The translations under genes were made by a program, and so were the position numbers. Below are positions 1 through 49,360 of a stretch of 64,000 nucleotides of DNA, piece by piece. The DNA comes from Hoplostethus atlanticus (lineage: Eukaryota > Chordata > Actinopteri > Trachichthyiformes > Trachichthyidae), in NCBI GenBank assembly GCA_034670405.1, contig JAXDDX010000001.1, positions 5,761,501 through 5,825,500 on the forward strand. The letters are read 5' to 3'. How positions within the stretch are numbered: position 1 is the stretch's first letter; every line of letters begins with the position of its first letter. The notes under the pieces were generated by a model. That model did not search any database. It was given only the letters and a program-made list of their open reading frames with translations, and was not told the origin of the DNA.

Positions 1-39776
<39,776 letters not shown>

Positions 39777-40814
39777 AGGGCAGGGCCCTGACAGTGTGCC
39801 GGCATTCAGGCAACGTTCAGCCAACTTTCAACCAATGGCCCTTCCTCTGTCTCTGTTCGTGTTGAAATAGATACTGAGATGTCGAGATGGAGGGATAGCC
39901 ACAGCTCCTCTGGACCCTTTCTCTTTGGCTCGCTCACTTACACCCGTTCTGTGGCCGTGAAGGATTGAGGGGAGAAAAGAGGGAGGAAGGGACAGCCTCC
40001 TCCCCTCTGCAAGAGCTCCCACACACCAGCGACCATTCACCCATTTTATTTTCTCATATAACTGATCACTCAAACTGCTGCCCAGCTTTTTTATGGACCT
40101 CCTGAAGTGGAACATAATGGTTCCAACCAGTGCTTTTAGCCTTTGATTTAGGCTTATTATTTGAGGCGCAGTTAAGTGTTCATAATATCTCCACAGGAAG
40201 GTAGGTATTGTACCTTGACCATGTCAAAGCAGACAAAGATTTACCACAAACATATACCAGAGTTTATGGGTTGTCATTGTGTGTGGAATAAGAGCTGACT
40301 AACATGGAGTGATAATGATCATCTACTCAGTCAAATAACAGAGGACGCTCTGTTCTAAATGCTAAATGATGTTAAACCTGAGCACCTGTCAACAGTGAAG
40401 TCTGAGTGAGTCCAAAGTGATAAAGCATGGATAAATAGTAAGATATTGTAATGGTTCTTTATTCACTGTTGTCCAACAATGATCACACAACTACTGCATT
40501 GCTAACTTGATCCCTGTCTGTAACACTTAGGGGATTTTTTTAACTTATAGCAGTATAAATGAGGCCATGGATCGCCCAGTGTATCTGGACACGTATTCAG
40601 GTCACCGGAGTTCATGATCGAGAGTTACATGCACAGGTCTCAAGTTAGAATCAGATCTTGTGTTGTTTTCTATGTGAAAGCATTTTTCTTGATCATGTCT
40701 CAGTTTATATATTTGAAACCTTGGGTGTTAAGAAGGAATTGCTTTGACCTCTATGTTTTGTATTTTGATTTATATTAGTGATGGTGAATTTTATTAATGT
40801 GACACTAGAATAAA
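39777..40814 (+). other. megf11: megf11 3' UTR (probable extent)
   Basis: Non-coding sequence after the stop. The first canonical AATAAA I see is at 40809-40814; another lies at 41617-41622, so a longer 3' UTR is possible. The extent is inferred from signals only. Confidence 0.5.
40809..40814 (+). terminator. candidate megf11 polyadenylation signal AATAAA
   Basis: Canonical hexamer about 1.03 kb after the stop codon. A second AATAAA at 41617 is the alternative. Confidence 0.45.
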
Positions 40815-43800
40815 AAATGTGCATGATCAGATAATGGATACCCAACAATGTAGATAATACGCAATTTATCTTGTGAGATGATCAGTGTCATTTTGTGCAC
40901 CATTTTCAAAGTTATTTAAATTGTTCTTGTTCTCTCTCTCTCTCTCTGTCAGATTGTAAACTGCAAATAAGGTAAAACTGACCAATTCAAGACCCACAAA
41001 TACACTGTGCAGTAAGGGTACCATATGTAAAAATTCCATGTCTAAAATGCTTTACGTTACATTACGTTTATGAGGCTTTTTACTTTATTGAATTTAACTT
41101 ATTCATTCACTATGTGAATTCCATTTCACCCTCAGTAGAAGCAATAACATGTTGACAATCGATGCCCAGACAGCATTTCATTAGTGCTGGACATTATGCC
41201 ATCTTTGACCAGTGTGGTGACAGTTGATCATGTTTTGCGTGACTCTTTTACTTCTAAGGAAGGTACTTCCGGTTGCTGTTATTTCAATGCTGCTTGTTGT
41301 TTTGGTATATAAATTTAAAATTAAAAGCCTAATCTGCCATCAGAACCCAGTCTCAGTCAGGTTAATGCCGTAGAGCAGGTGAACATGCTTGCCCTTCTCA
41401 TGTCATTTGGGAGACAAGGCCATTACTCTCCTAATCTGCAGAAGTACTTGAGGGACATCATAGCGTTTGTGTAAAGAATAGCCCCTTTCTATTCCATGAC
41501 GGGTAATTTTGAACATTGACAAGTCATTCAATTTTGATGCTGGTTGTGTGAAGAATTCCACCATTAAGGAATTAGAAATACTTGTCTATCCAAGTGTATG
41601 CCTCTATGATGAACTGAATAAACTGGGTGAAAGATATATCTGCTATTGGGTACTTACAAAATGCCTTTCAACTAAAGGTTGAAGGTTGTTTTTTAACCAT
41701 TTCTAAAAGGTCTTAAATCTGTAATGCCCACATTGCTGACTCTTAACATTGTATCACCTAGAATCACTAACACCCTACTTTCAGAGGTAAGAGAAAGGTG
41801 AAATTCTGTGGGTGGTTGCCCTTTACACCTTGAATTCTGAGCATTCAGGAGTTATTACTGTTTTAAGTCTTCTTGAATATCCCTGATGCAGAATCATTGT
41901 AAGTGATTCCCCACAACTCAGAGGAAACACAGTAACAAGAGAAAACCCATGTGTAAAACAAACGCTTTCCAGCATGGCTTTCTACTGAAACCACTATACT
42001 CACGTTAAAACACAGTTATGATTACTGCTGAGGAGCTAACCCTGAATAGTTCCAGTGGTCCAGAACAAGGATACTTCCTGTGTTCTTGACTTGCTCAGCT
42101 CTATCCTTTTTCAGCTACTGTGAGCCCCCGTTTCAGTCTGTCATTAGCTGTGTCATTTTAAATATGCATTGCCCTCCTCTGCTCACAGGATTACAAAGTA
42201 ATCCTCTTGACACATCCATGTCAGTCCAAAATTGCAGTCCATCCATTTTACCAATTTACCAGCAGCATCTTTCTGAAATGAGACCAATTTCTTGTTCTTT
42301 TCAAGCAATACATTTACATTTTAGGCATTTAGCTGATACTCTACTTAAAATACTTAAAATTATTGCAATGCTAATTATTATTATTGCAATAAGCTTAAAT
42401 TTCCAGATCACCAACATTACAAGTAATTAGTAGTAAGGTGTGCAAGGGCTGCAGCCAAAGCACCTAAACTATAGGTAATTTTGATAGCTGGTGTCGAGTT
42501 CCCAAACAAGTATCATTGGTATCAAAGCTCACAGAAGGAAAAATATGTTTTGCACTGGAATAGCTGTAAATGTTAACATATTGTGTCACAACCAAAACTC
42601 ACTTCAATGATTCTTGAACGCCAATTAAACTTTTTTTAAAAGTGCCGACTATGTTCGTAGAAACGTTCGTACTAACGTTATACGATCAAATCTGATTATA
42701 CACACGTTTCGTGAATGAGGCCCATAATTTAAAAAAAACTCAATTGTAATTAAAATAAACAAGACAAAAATAACAATATACGCAGCGATTCTGAGATCTA
42801 TTGACAGAGGACAAGTGTAGTCCTAATTTCAAGTACTTTCCCTTAGAGATACAGGCCTCAGGCATAAGCTTTTCTGCTGCAATCAGCCTGCCGGCTATAT
42901 CTCAGAACCAGAGTTGTTTTGAGAGGCTGGCCCTGGTGGGGAAGGGGCCCTCTAAGTACTCTGACCACATTGCATCTTTGGTGGATTCTCCGTGGGCTGC
43001 ACCTGGATGTCGACCACATTGTTGCTGGATGACACGTCACTTGTATCTGACATCTGCTTCTAAGAGACGAGGCAGTAGATTTCTGTGGGGTTAGTAAAGG
43101 TCAAAGAGACTGTGGAGGGAGACTGGCTGTTAATATGAAACACACAAACTATTACTGGCATGCAACCAAGTCTGTTAAAGAGATCTTTCTCTTCATTTTT
43201 CTCCCATGATTTACTCCCTGAGCAACAGGAGCCTTATGTAATGTAATTATATAGAATCTGATAGCATCCCACAATTACTGTTGGACTGCACTCCATTGTG
43301 CAGAAACCAATGGGACTGGCTGACTCCATACCGGAGCTCAGCTGCAGATCTTTATTGCTGTCACGTCCTGCTAAAGGAACTGTGAGGATCCAGCCGACCA
43401 ACGATTAGTCATTCATGATGCATGATCAGCATTCATCCCAGTCAGGCTGATCACTGTCATTCTCTTCTGTGTCTATATGACAGGCACTGCTCACAGATGA
43501 AAATGTACCTTGAAAGACATAGTCCTAAACAATACTCTAAATAAGTCCTTTAACAAATGAAGTCTGGAACAATAATTATACAGAGAAAAGCTCCATCTGA
43601 AATGAATAACGCTTGAGAGGTCAGCACATGGAGACCTCACCAGTGAGGATGGTCTGGAAGGCTGGAACACAGAGCTGAGTTCTCAAGAAATTAAAGATAA
43701 TTTTTCTCAGACAGAAAGATCATTAAATTATTCCATGTCATGTGCAAACCTTCTTAAAAATCCCAACTGTCCCTGACACAAGACATTTCTTAACACTAGA

Positions 43801-43975
43801 ATAGCCAAGATCATATAACCTTCTTAACCACCAATAAGTTAAACGTATCCATTATGAATTTCACTGACCTGAAAAAAATACAATAAATCAGTTTCAGCAA
43901 AGTATGTCTAAAATAATCCAAATATATCATACAAACAAAATTTAATTGATTGGTGCACAAATTCGGATTGTGTTT
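40815..43975. other. Intergenic, no gene recognised
   Basis: AT-rich sequence. The stretch near 42640-42730 (gttcgtagaaacgttcgtac ... gtttcgtgaatgaggccca) looks like a dispersed fish repeat, but no ends were found. No rab11a exon (GTP-binding motifs) was seen. Confidence 0.6.
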
Positions 43976-45023
43976 TGTGGCACCCCAGGGGAAAAGCCAG
44001 GTGCCACAAGTCCAGTCTGAGGGCACGTCCATAGCACAGATCACACAGGAGGCAGGGTTAACACCAAAACAATGCTTTTACTAATGTAGTTAAATGACAT
44101 GACAACTTAAACTTATTTTATAAACTCAATGCCACGAGGGGGCTCGGCAGCAGCCTCCCTGGCTGCTCTCTGGGTCGTCTCTGATTCCACCCTTTAAGTC
44201 CTTTGTTCAGCAATCAGCTCCCACCTGGCTGATTAGTAATACTGTTCACCTGGGGTAAAATGGCTGACTGGCTGTGGCCTGCTGGGGGATATTGGCCCAA
44301 TCCCAGGCCCAATCCCAATGTCCACACTCACGGACTCATGGATTTTGAGGCGCGTTCCCGCTAAATCCGCGAGGGTTTAGGGCTGTCCCACTGTCAAATC
44401 GTCAAGTGCATGAGGGCTCTCTCGCAGACTTTTTGAGCCCTTTATGCACACTTTCTGTAAATCCGCATGCCTGCAGACTTTGCCTGAGGGAATTACCCAC
44501 AGTTCATAACGTTGTGTCGATAAATACGAGGTTACCAGGGGAAGCCCGGAAGCGTTTAAAAAAACGGTAAACAAATGGAAGGACAAATGTTTATTCATCA
44601 ACCATTTATTTAAATTTTTGCTTGATGTTGCTGTTTTGACAAAACGAGTCAATTGATTATTGACAATTACCTCTCGTCCACTCTGTAAGGCAAGAGCCTG
44701 GAAGACGTTCAGATCGCGCAGTCGGTCCCTTAAGTGCCTTGGTCGTGAAGAAAGTAAAAAACGGAAAATAAAAAGTCCCAAACCCACAATCGTACATAAA
44801 AATTTTTTGGTGTCGTCAAGGTAACGCGATATGTCTCAAAGTGTTGTCCCATTCCTATTTATACAATTTCGAGCCCTTGCAGCCTCTCGCACTCAAGCAC
44901 TTGAGTTGGTGACGTTAGTTAAGTCTGTGAGGGTTCAGGGTTTAGGCCTTAGGGGGGACATTGGGATTGGGCCCTAGTCCCTTCCCCACAGTTCCTCTGT
45001 GGCAGACTGGGGCATCTGCCACA
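43976..45023 (-). mobile_element. Solo LTR (TG...CA) interrupted by a nested TIR element
   Basis: The + strand outer ends are tgtggcaccccagggg and gggcatctgccaca, so the minus strand runs TGTGGCAGATGCC to GGGGTGCCACA. Outside the nested insert the LTR is about 380 bp, ending with a conventional U5-like stretch (gttaaccctgcctcctgtg). No internal genes. The flanking target duplication is unclear. Confidence 0.6.
44306..44973. mobile_element. TIR DNA element nested in the solo LTR
   Basis: Perfect 18-bp inverted ends: ggcccaatcccaatgtcc at 44306-44323 and its complement at 44956-44973. Subterminal sequences are also complementary (ccgcgagggtttagggct against agtctgtgagggttcagggt, in mixed orientation). 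An extra partial copy of the left end (ggcccaatccca) sits at 44294-44305. A 136-codon minus-strand ORF fills most of the interior, but I do not recognise it as a transposase; the family is unassigned. Confidence 0.7.
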
Positions 45024-45559
45024 GTATGACCTGGACTGTTTTGAGCACCCCGTTTGTGGCCTGACCCTGCTTTGTATGAAAACCCAAATAGTATAAAAAC
45101 CCTGGACTAAAACATTTCTTTTGGAAAAGTGGTGTCAATATTGGTGGAGTGTGAGCGGAAGCGTGGGATGAAAGTGGGAAGGGGAAAATAAGGTGGTCAA
45201 AGCCAATAACAGCAGGTGATGCAAAAGGATTACAAAAGAATATTAGGTCAAATAAACACATGAACTGATGCTGCAGCTCAGTCTGACAGTTTGCCAAAGA
45301 GAGAGGATGGACGGCTCCCCAGCAGCGGACACTCAGCACAGGACAATTTGACATGTAAGACCAGAATTTAGATGACAATGTAAGTATAACTAGACTGCGT
45401 GCACTCAATCTATCCAAATCACTGTCATGAAGCTAATAAAATGCTAAAAAGACTAACTGGTGTCAGTGTCGTTTGGAACCCTTCTTATTCTGTGATGTTT
45501 TATTAAAAGAATATGTACATTTATGAATACTGCTATGAAATGCAGCCGTCACAGGGTAT

Positions 45560-46440
45560 GAAAAAGAAGATGAGTGGGAATTGGACTATCCTGTATTGAA
45601 TTCTGAAGAGGCTATAGCAATAACTAATGGATAAAGCCGAGATGATGGCAAAGGCATTTCTTCAGATACACAGTTCAGGAAACATGTCAGAGGAAGGGAA
45701 AAGGAGAAGCGAGAGAACAGTGAGAGAGTACCCAGGGGTGCTAGAGAAGAGAGAAGTTACGGATCATCCACTGAATGCTCCATTTACTCTAGATGAGTGT
45801 TGGAGTAGGGAAAGCAGTTGTAATCCCAATAAAAAAAAATCAGGAAAACATACAAATAAACCTTCAAGTTACAGACCAATAGCACTTATATCAAATATAC
45901 GTCAATATAATACGTTAAACCTATTACCTGGAAATAAGGCATCAGAGCAGTTTTAGGAGAGGAAGAAACACTATGAACAGAAACATGGGAGACTATGAAT
46001 ATGTTTGGAGGATGAGATTAGGAAGGCACTGATTAATAAAGAGTCAGTTATAGCTGTATTTTATGATGTTGAAAAAGCTTTTGATATGATGTTTGATTAA
46101 ATTGGACATGCTGGGGATAGGTGGAAGGGTCTTTAACTGGATCAAGGACTTTCTTTTTGGTATGACAATTCAGGTCAGGATAGGGTCAGATTTATCAGGG
46201 AGATACACATTTGAAAATGGTACACCCCAAGGGAGTGTGATTAGCCCTTTGTTATTCTCTATATGATTAATGATGTTTTTTTCTAGAGTGCCTGTGGATC
46301 TAGGAAGATTGCTATTTGCAGATGATGGGGCTCTGTGGAAGAGAAGAAGAAATTTGAATCATGTAATCAGGAAAGTACAAGAAGGTATTGATGCGGTGGG
46401 CATTTGAGTGGGGGTTTAAGTTTTCGGTTGAGATAACACA
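45560..46440 (+). pseudogene. Degenerate non-LTR (LINE) reverse transcriptase
   Basis: Broken-frame RT of the I/Jockey group. In order: SSYRPIALISN (45870s), a gap, AVFYDVEKAFDMM (RT catalytic box, about 46050-46085), GTPQGSVISPLLFSI (about 46223-46262) and LLFADDGALW (about 46308-46335). There are several frameshifts, stops (for example after AFDMM) and deletions. No endonuclease is seen. It is an inactive relic. Confidence 0.8.
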
Positions 46441-46479
46441 AACATGTTCAAACAGGGTGTTCTAACAGCCTAACAGGGT

Positions 46480-46984
46480 TGGAATGGGGAGCTAGTCATT
46501 CCTCTTTGAAGACAATATACATAGCATGTATTTCTTACATTGCACATGTTCTTTGAACCGCACATTGTGAACCTTTGCACATATCCTTGTTTAATATTTC
46601 GGCACATTCTGCACAAAAAATGTACAGCTCTTTAATTTTCAGAACATATATATGGCACATATTATTTTATTTTATTATTATTTTTCTTATTTCTTAGAAT
46701 ATCTTTTCATATATTTAGTATGAATTTTTCTATTTTCTATTGTATTCTTGACCTTTGCCTTTTACAGTACTTGCTTTTATTCTTGTTTTTCATTCTATGT
46801 TCATTGTTATGCACCAAAACACCAAGTCAAATTCCTTGTATGCAAAAATACATTGCACATTCCCAATGAGCATTGCCACTTTTCATTTCACTACACACCC
46901 CGTGTGTGTATGTGACAAATAAAGTTCTTGAATCTTGAATCTTGAAAACATACTTGGCAATAAACCTGATTCTGATTCTGATTA
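46480..46984 (+). mobile_element. LINE 3' region with two successive tandem-repeat tails
   Basis: gtgacaaataaagttcttga leads into (cttgaat)n at about 46925-46946. Next comes ggcaataaacctgattctga with (ctgatt)n at 46956-46984. Both are fish retroposon tail types, placed back to back downstream of the RT relic. Confidence 0.6.
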
Positions 46985-47087
46985 ATACGATCGGTGTTTG
47001 ATTATGGGTGTGTATGGGTCAGCAGCAAAGACTCTTCTGGATGCATTTAAGGGAGTTTTGAGAATGGATAATGGAGCAGAGACAAGG

Positions 47088-47092
<5 letters not shown>

Positions 47093-47131
<39 letters not shown>
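47093..47131. repeat. (TG)n microsatellite
   Basis: About 19 TG units upstream of the tRNA gene. Confidence 0.9.
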
Positions 47132-47133
<2 letters not shown>

Positions 47134-47580
47134 GGAGCAGTAGGTGGTGGTACAGTCACAAAACGGCACCTACCTAGCAACCACATAGCTAGCGAGCGAC
47201 GCTGGGATAGCTATCTAGTATGTAGTAACGTCCTTATAATAATTTGAGTTGTTAACTTGAAGCTACCTATAAATAAGTAATCGCATTTGTCATCTCTAGT
47301 CCCCATCCCCTTGACCGTTTCGCGACCAAACAGATAGCTTAGTTTACGGTTTCCCACGCCTCGGTCGAAATACTGAAGCTAGACAGTAACCTCAATTAGC
47401 TAACGTTAGCTAGCTAGCAGCGGCACACACCCTAGGGAGTCTTTCATGGCGTGTTATGTGAACGCCCTTTAATTTGTTCTGAGCCTTTTACAAACATATG
47501 ACTTATCTGTAATGGTTTACATAATTGGTATCAGTGATGGGCAAGTAACTACTAGCAACTCCGTTGTTTCCACAGGCAAA
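47132..47580. other. Intergenic, tRNA upstream region
   Basis: Contains a run of gctaacgttagctagctagc-type self-complementary sequence at about 47398-47418. No gene recognised. Confidence 0.6.
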
Positions 47581-47652
47581 GGTTCCATGGTGTAATGGTT
47601 AGCACTCTGGACTCTGAATCCAGCGATCCGAGTTCAAATCTCGGTGGAACCT
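47581..47652 (+). tRNA. tRNA-Gln (anticodon CTG)
   Basis: A 72-nt cloverleaf. Acceptor stem ggttcca pairs with tggaacc, anticodon stem ctgga/tccag encloses loop ctCTGaa (anticodon 47614-47616), and the T arm has gttcaaatc. The A box (tgtaatggtta) and B box (gttcaaatc) Pol III promoter elements are intact. Discriminator base T; CCA is not encoded. A TTTT Pol III terminator lies 4 nt after the gene (47656-47659). The sequence fits the conserved vertebrate tRNA-Gln-CTG with no damage visible, so it is probably functional rather than a tRNA-derived SINE. Confidence 0.97.
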
Positions 47653-47655
47653 GTG

Positions 47656-47659
47656 TTTT
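47656..47659 (+). terminator. Pol III terminator (TTTT) of the tRNA-Gln gene
   Basis: First T run downstream of the tRNA 3' end. Confidence 0.85.
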
Positions 47660-49080
47660 CCATTAGCCACTCAAGGCTAAGGTTTGATTGACACATTGTA
47701 TGATGTTAATTTCCGCATCATCATCTTATCCGAGGTGCTTAATGTATAGTGATATATACTCTCATAAAACCGCTTCTTCAGTTTAGAAGTCACATATCGA
47801 ATTATTATGGTATCACTAACATATTTATACAGGGACTTCAAGCATACAGTTGTCATACAATCACAAATGAATGCTAAACAACGGCTATGAAACAGGGTTG
47901 TGGAGCCAACATGGCTGCCGCTGAAACCATTGGCCATATATATGAACGGTTCCCCCCCGTCTGCCTGTTTTTTTTTTTCATCTTTCTAAAATAACCTCCC
48001 GATTGCGACCTTTTACCCATCGACGAGGGGATTCGAGATTTAGAAATGTAAGATGGTGTAAATGTTGATTCTCATGGCCTATGATTCCTAAACAAATAAA
48101 TTCCCCCGACTGAACACAATGTCAATGCAATGCAGATACCACTATTATGTGAAAATTATATTAGATTACAACATATAAAATGACATGTAAACACATTATT
48201 GTGTAATGTAATGACCACGCAAGGGCAGTAGAGGGCAAGAGAATAGCTGTTTCTGTCCCTGCCACATGCCAATTTTCAATTGACTTCTGCTATTTTAATA
48301 GGGTATTTTTTCTGTCACTGGCCGTTGTAATTAAACGTTTTGTATGTTTATATTGACTGTACTAATAATCAGGTCCAAGGCCTGCAGTAGCCTAGACCTG
48401 AGTAAAACAAGCTGTTGAATAGATTTGTTTTTTGGATGCCAATATGTTCTGTACCAACAACCAGGTACAAGTTCCTGCCACATTACATTAAAAAAAATGC
48501 CTACTGTATACTGATGGTGAAACAATATTCAGACTCACTCTTCTGACATGTTATAGACTAGCCCACCACATATCTTATTATATTAACCTTTATTCACAAC
48601 TTTTTCCCAGGACAGAACTAGATATTAATAAACTTGCTAGGCTATGTACACATTGTGAACGTACGTAATTTCTAAAAACGTTTCATCATTATTATTGTGG
48701 GCCATACCCACATTGATAGTAAAAGTCATTTCACATTACGAAATGACCTAGAGTGCGTAAGTGATCCTGTTGCGAACTGTTTAATTGCAAAACTCCACAC
48801 AGCTGTTTTGTCCGAAAAAAGATAAGACATCATCATATCATTGGCACAAAAATCTACTACTATCCTAACTTAAATTATTTTCTAGAGTCAGTTTTATTCT
48901 CATGAGAACAGATATTTTTTCAGATGTTGAATATTTGTTAATGTTGTTAATTACTACTAATAATAAACATCGTAAGGGCCAAATACATTTTCATTATTGG
49001 GCTTTTGTGCAGTAGCCCAGGCCAGTAAAATTAAAAATAATCAAAACAATTACTTTACGCCATATCAGACGCTATTTTAC
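47660..49080. other. Intergenic, upstream of dennd4a
   Basis: AT-rich, with no coding sequence or mobile element recognised. Confidence 0.6.
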
Positions 49081-49099
49081 TGTCAGATGTGCCAACAGT

Positions 49100-49200
49100 G
49101 TCGCCAATGACGTCGATGGGGTTTGTAAGCGGTCACGTGAACTGCGCAGGTCTGGATAAAGCGCTTCTCGGGCCAAGTGTAGGACTACACAGTCCATTCG
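49100..49200 (+). promoter_or_regulatory. dennd4a: Probable dennd4a core promoter
   Basis: CpG-richer stretch in otherwise AT-rich DNA. It has a CCAAT box (49104-49108) overlapping a CRE-like TGACGTC (49108-49114), a palindromic E-box TCACGTGA (49133-49140) and an NRF1-half-site-like tgcgcag (49143-49149). No TATA box. It lies 160-260 nt upstream of a good donor (49361) with no ORF between, as expected for the 5' UTR exon of the gene whose first coding exon is at 53.3 kb. Confidence 0.6.
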
Positions 49201-49360
49201 GATGCTTGTGTTCGACTGAGCATTATTTTATATAGTAACCAATGTAGAAAAAAATAGACAAACCAAAGACTAAGAGATTAACATTTATATCCAACTGAAA
49301 TCTGGGTATATTTCGACGTATATTCGACAGATCATCTGAAAATCGTCGTGATTCTGAGAT
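49200..49360 (+). other. dennd4a: dennd4a non-coding exon 1 (5' UTR, start approximate)
   Basis: Ends at a consensus donor (gattctgagat|GTGAGTAG at 49361). The transcription start is inferred from the promoter-like motifs, not seen. Confidence 0.5.

Noticed and set aside
42801..43094. 97-codon ORF in the intergenic spacer.
   Set aside because: No recognisable domain, splice context or neighbouring exon; probably chance or a remnant of a dispersed repeat.
44974..45417. 147-codon minus-strand ORF at the edge of the solo LTR.
   Set aside because: Crosses the LTR boundary into unrelated sequence, with no recognisable domain; treated as chance.
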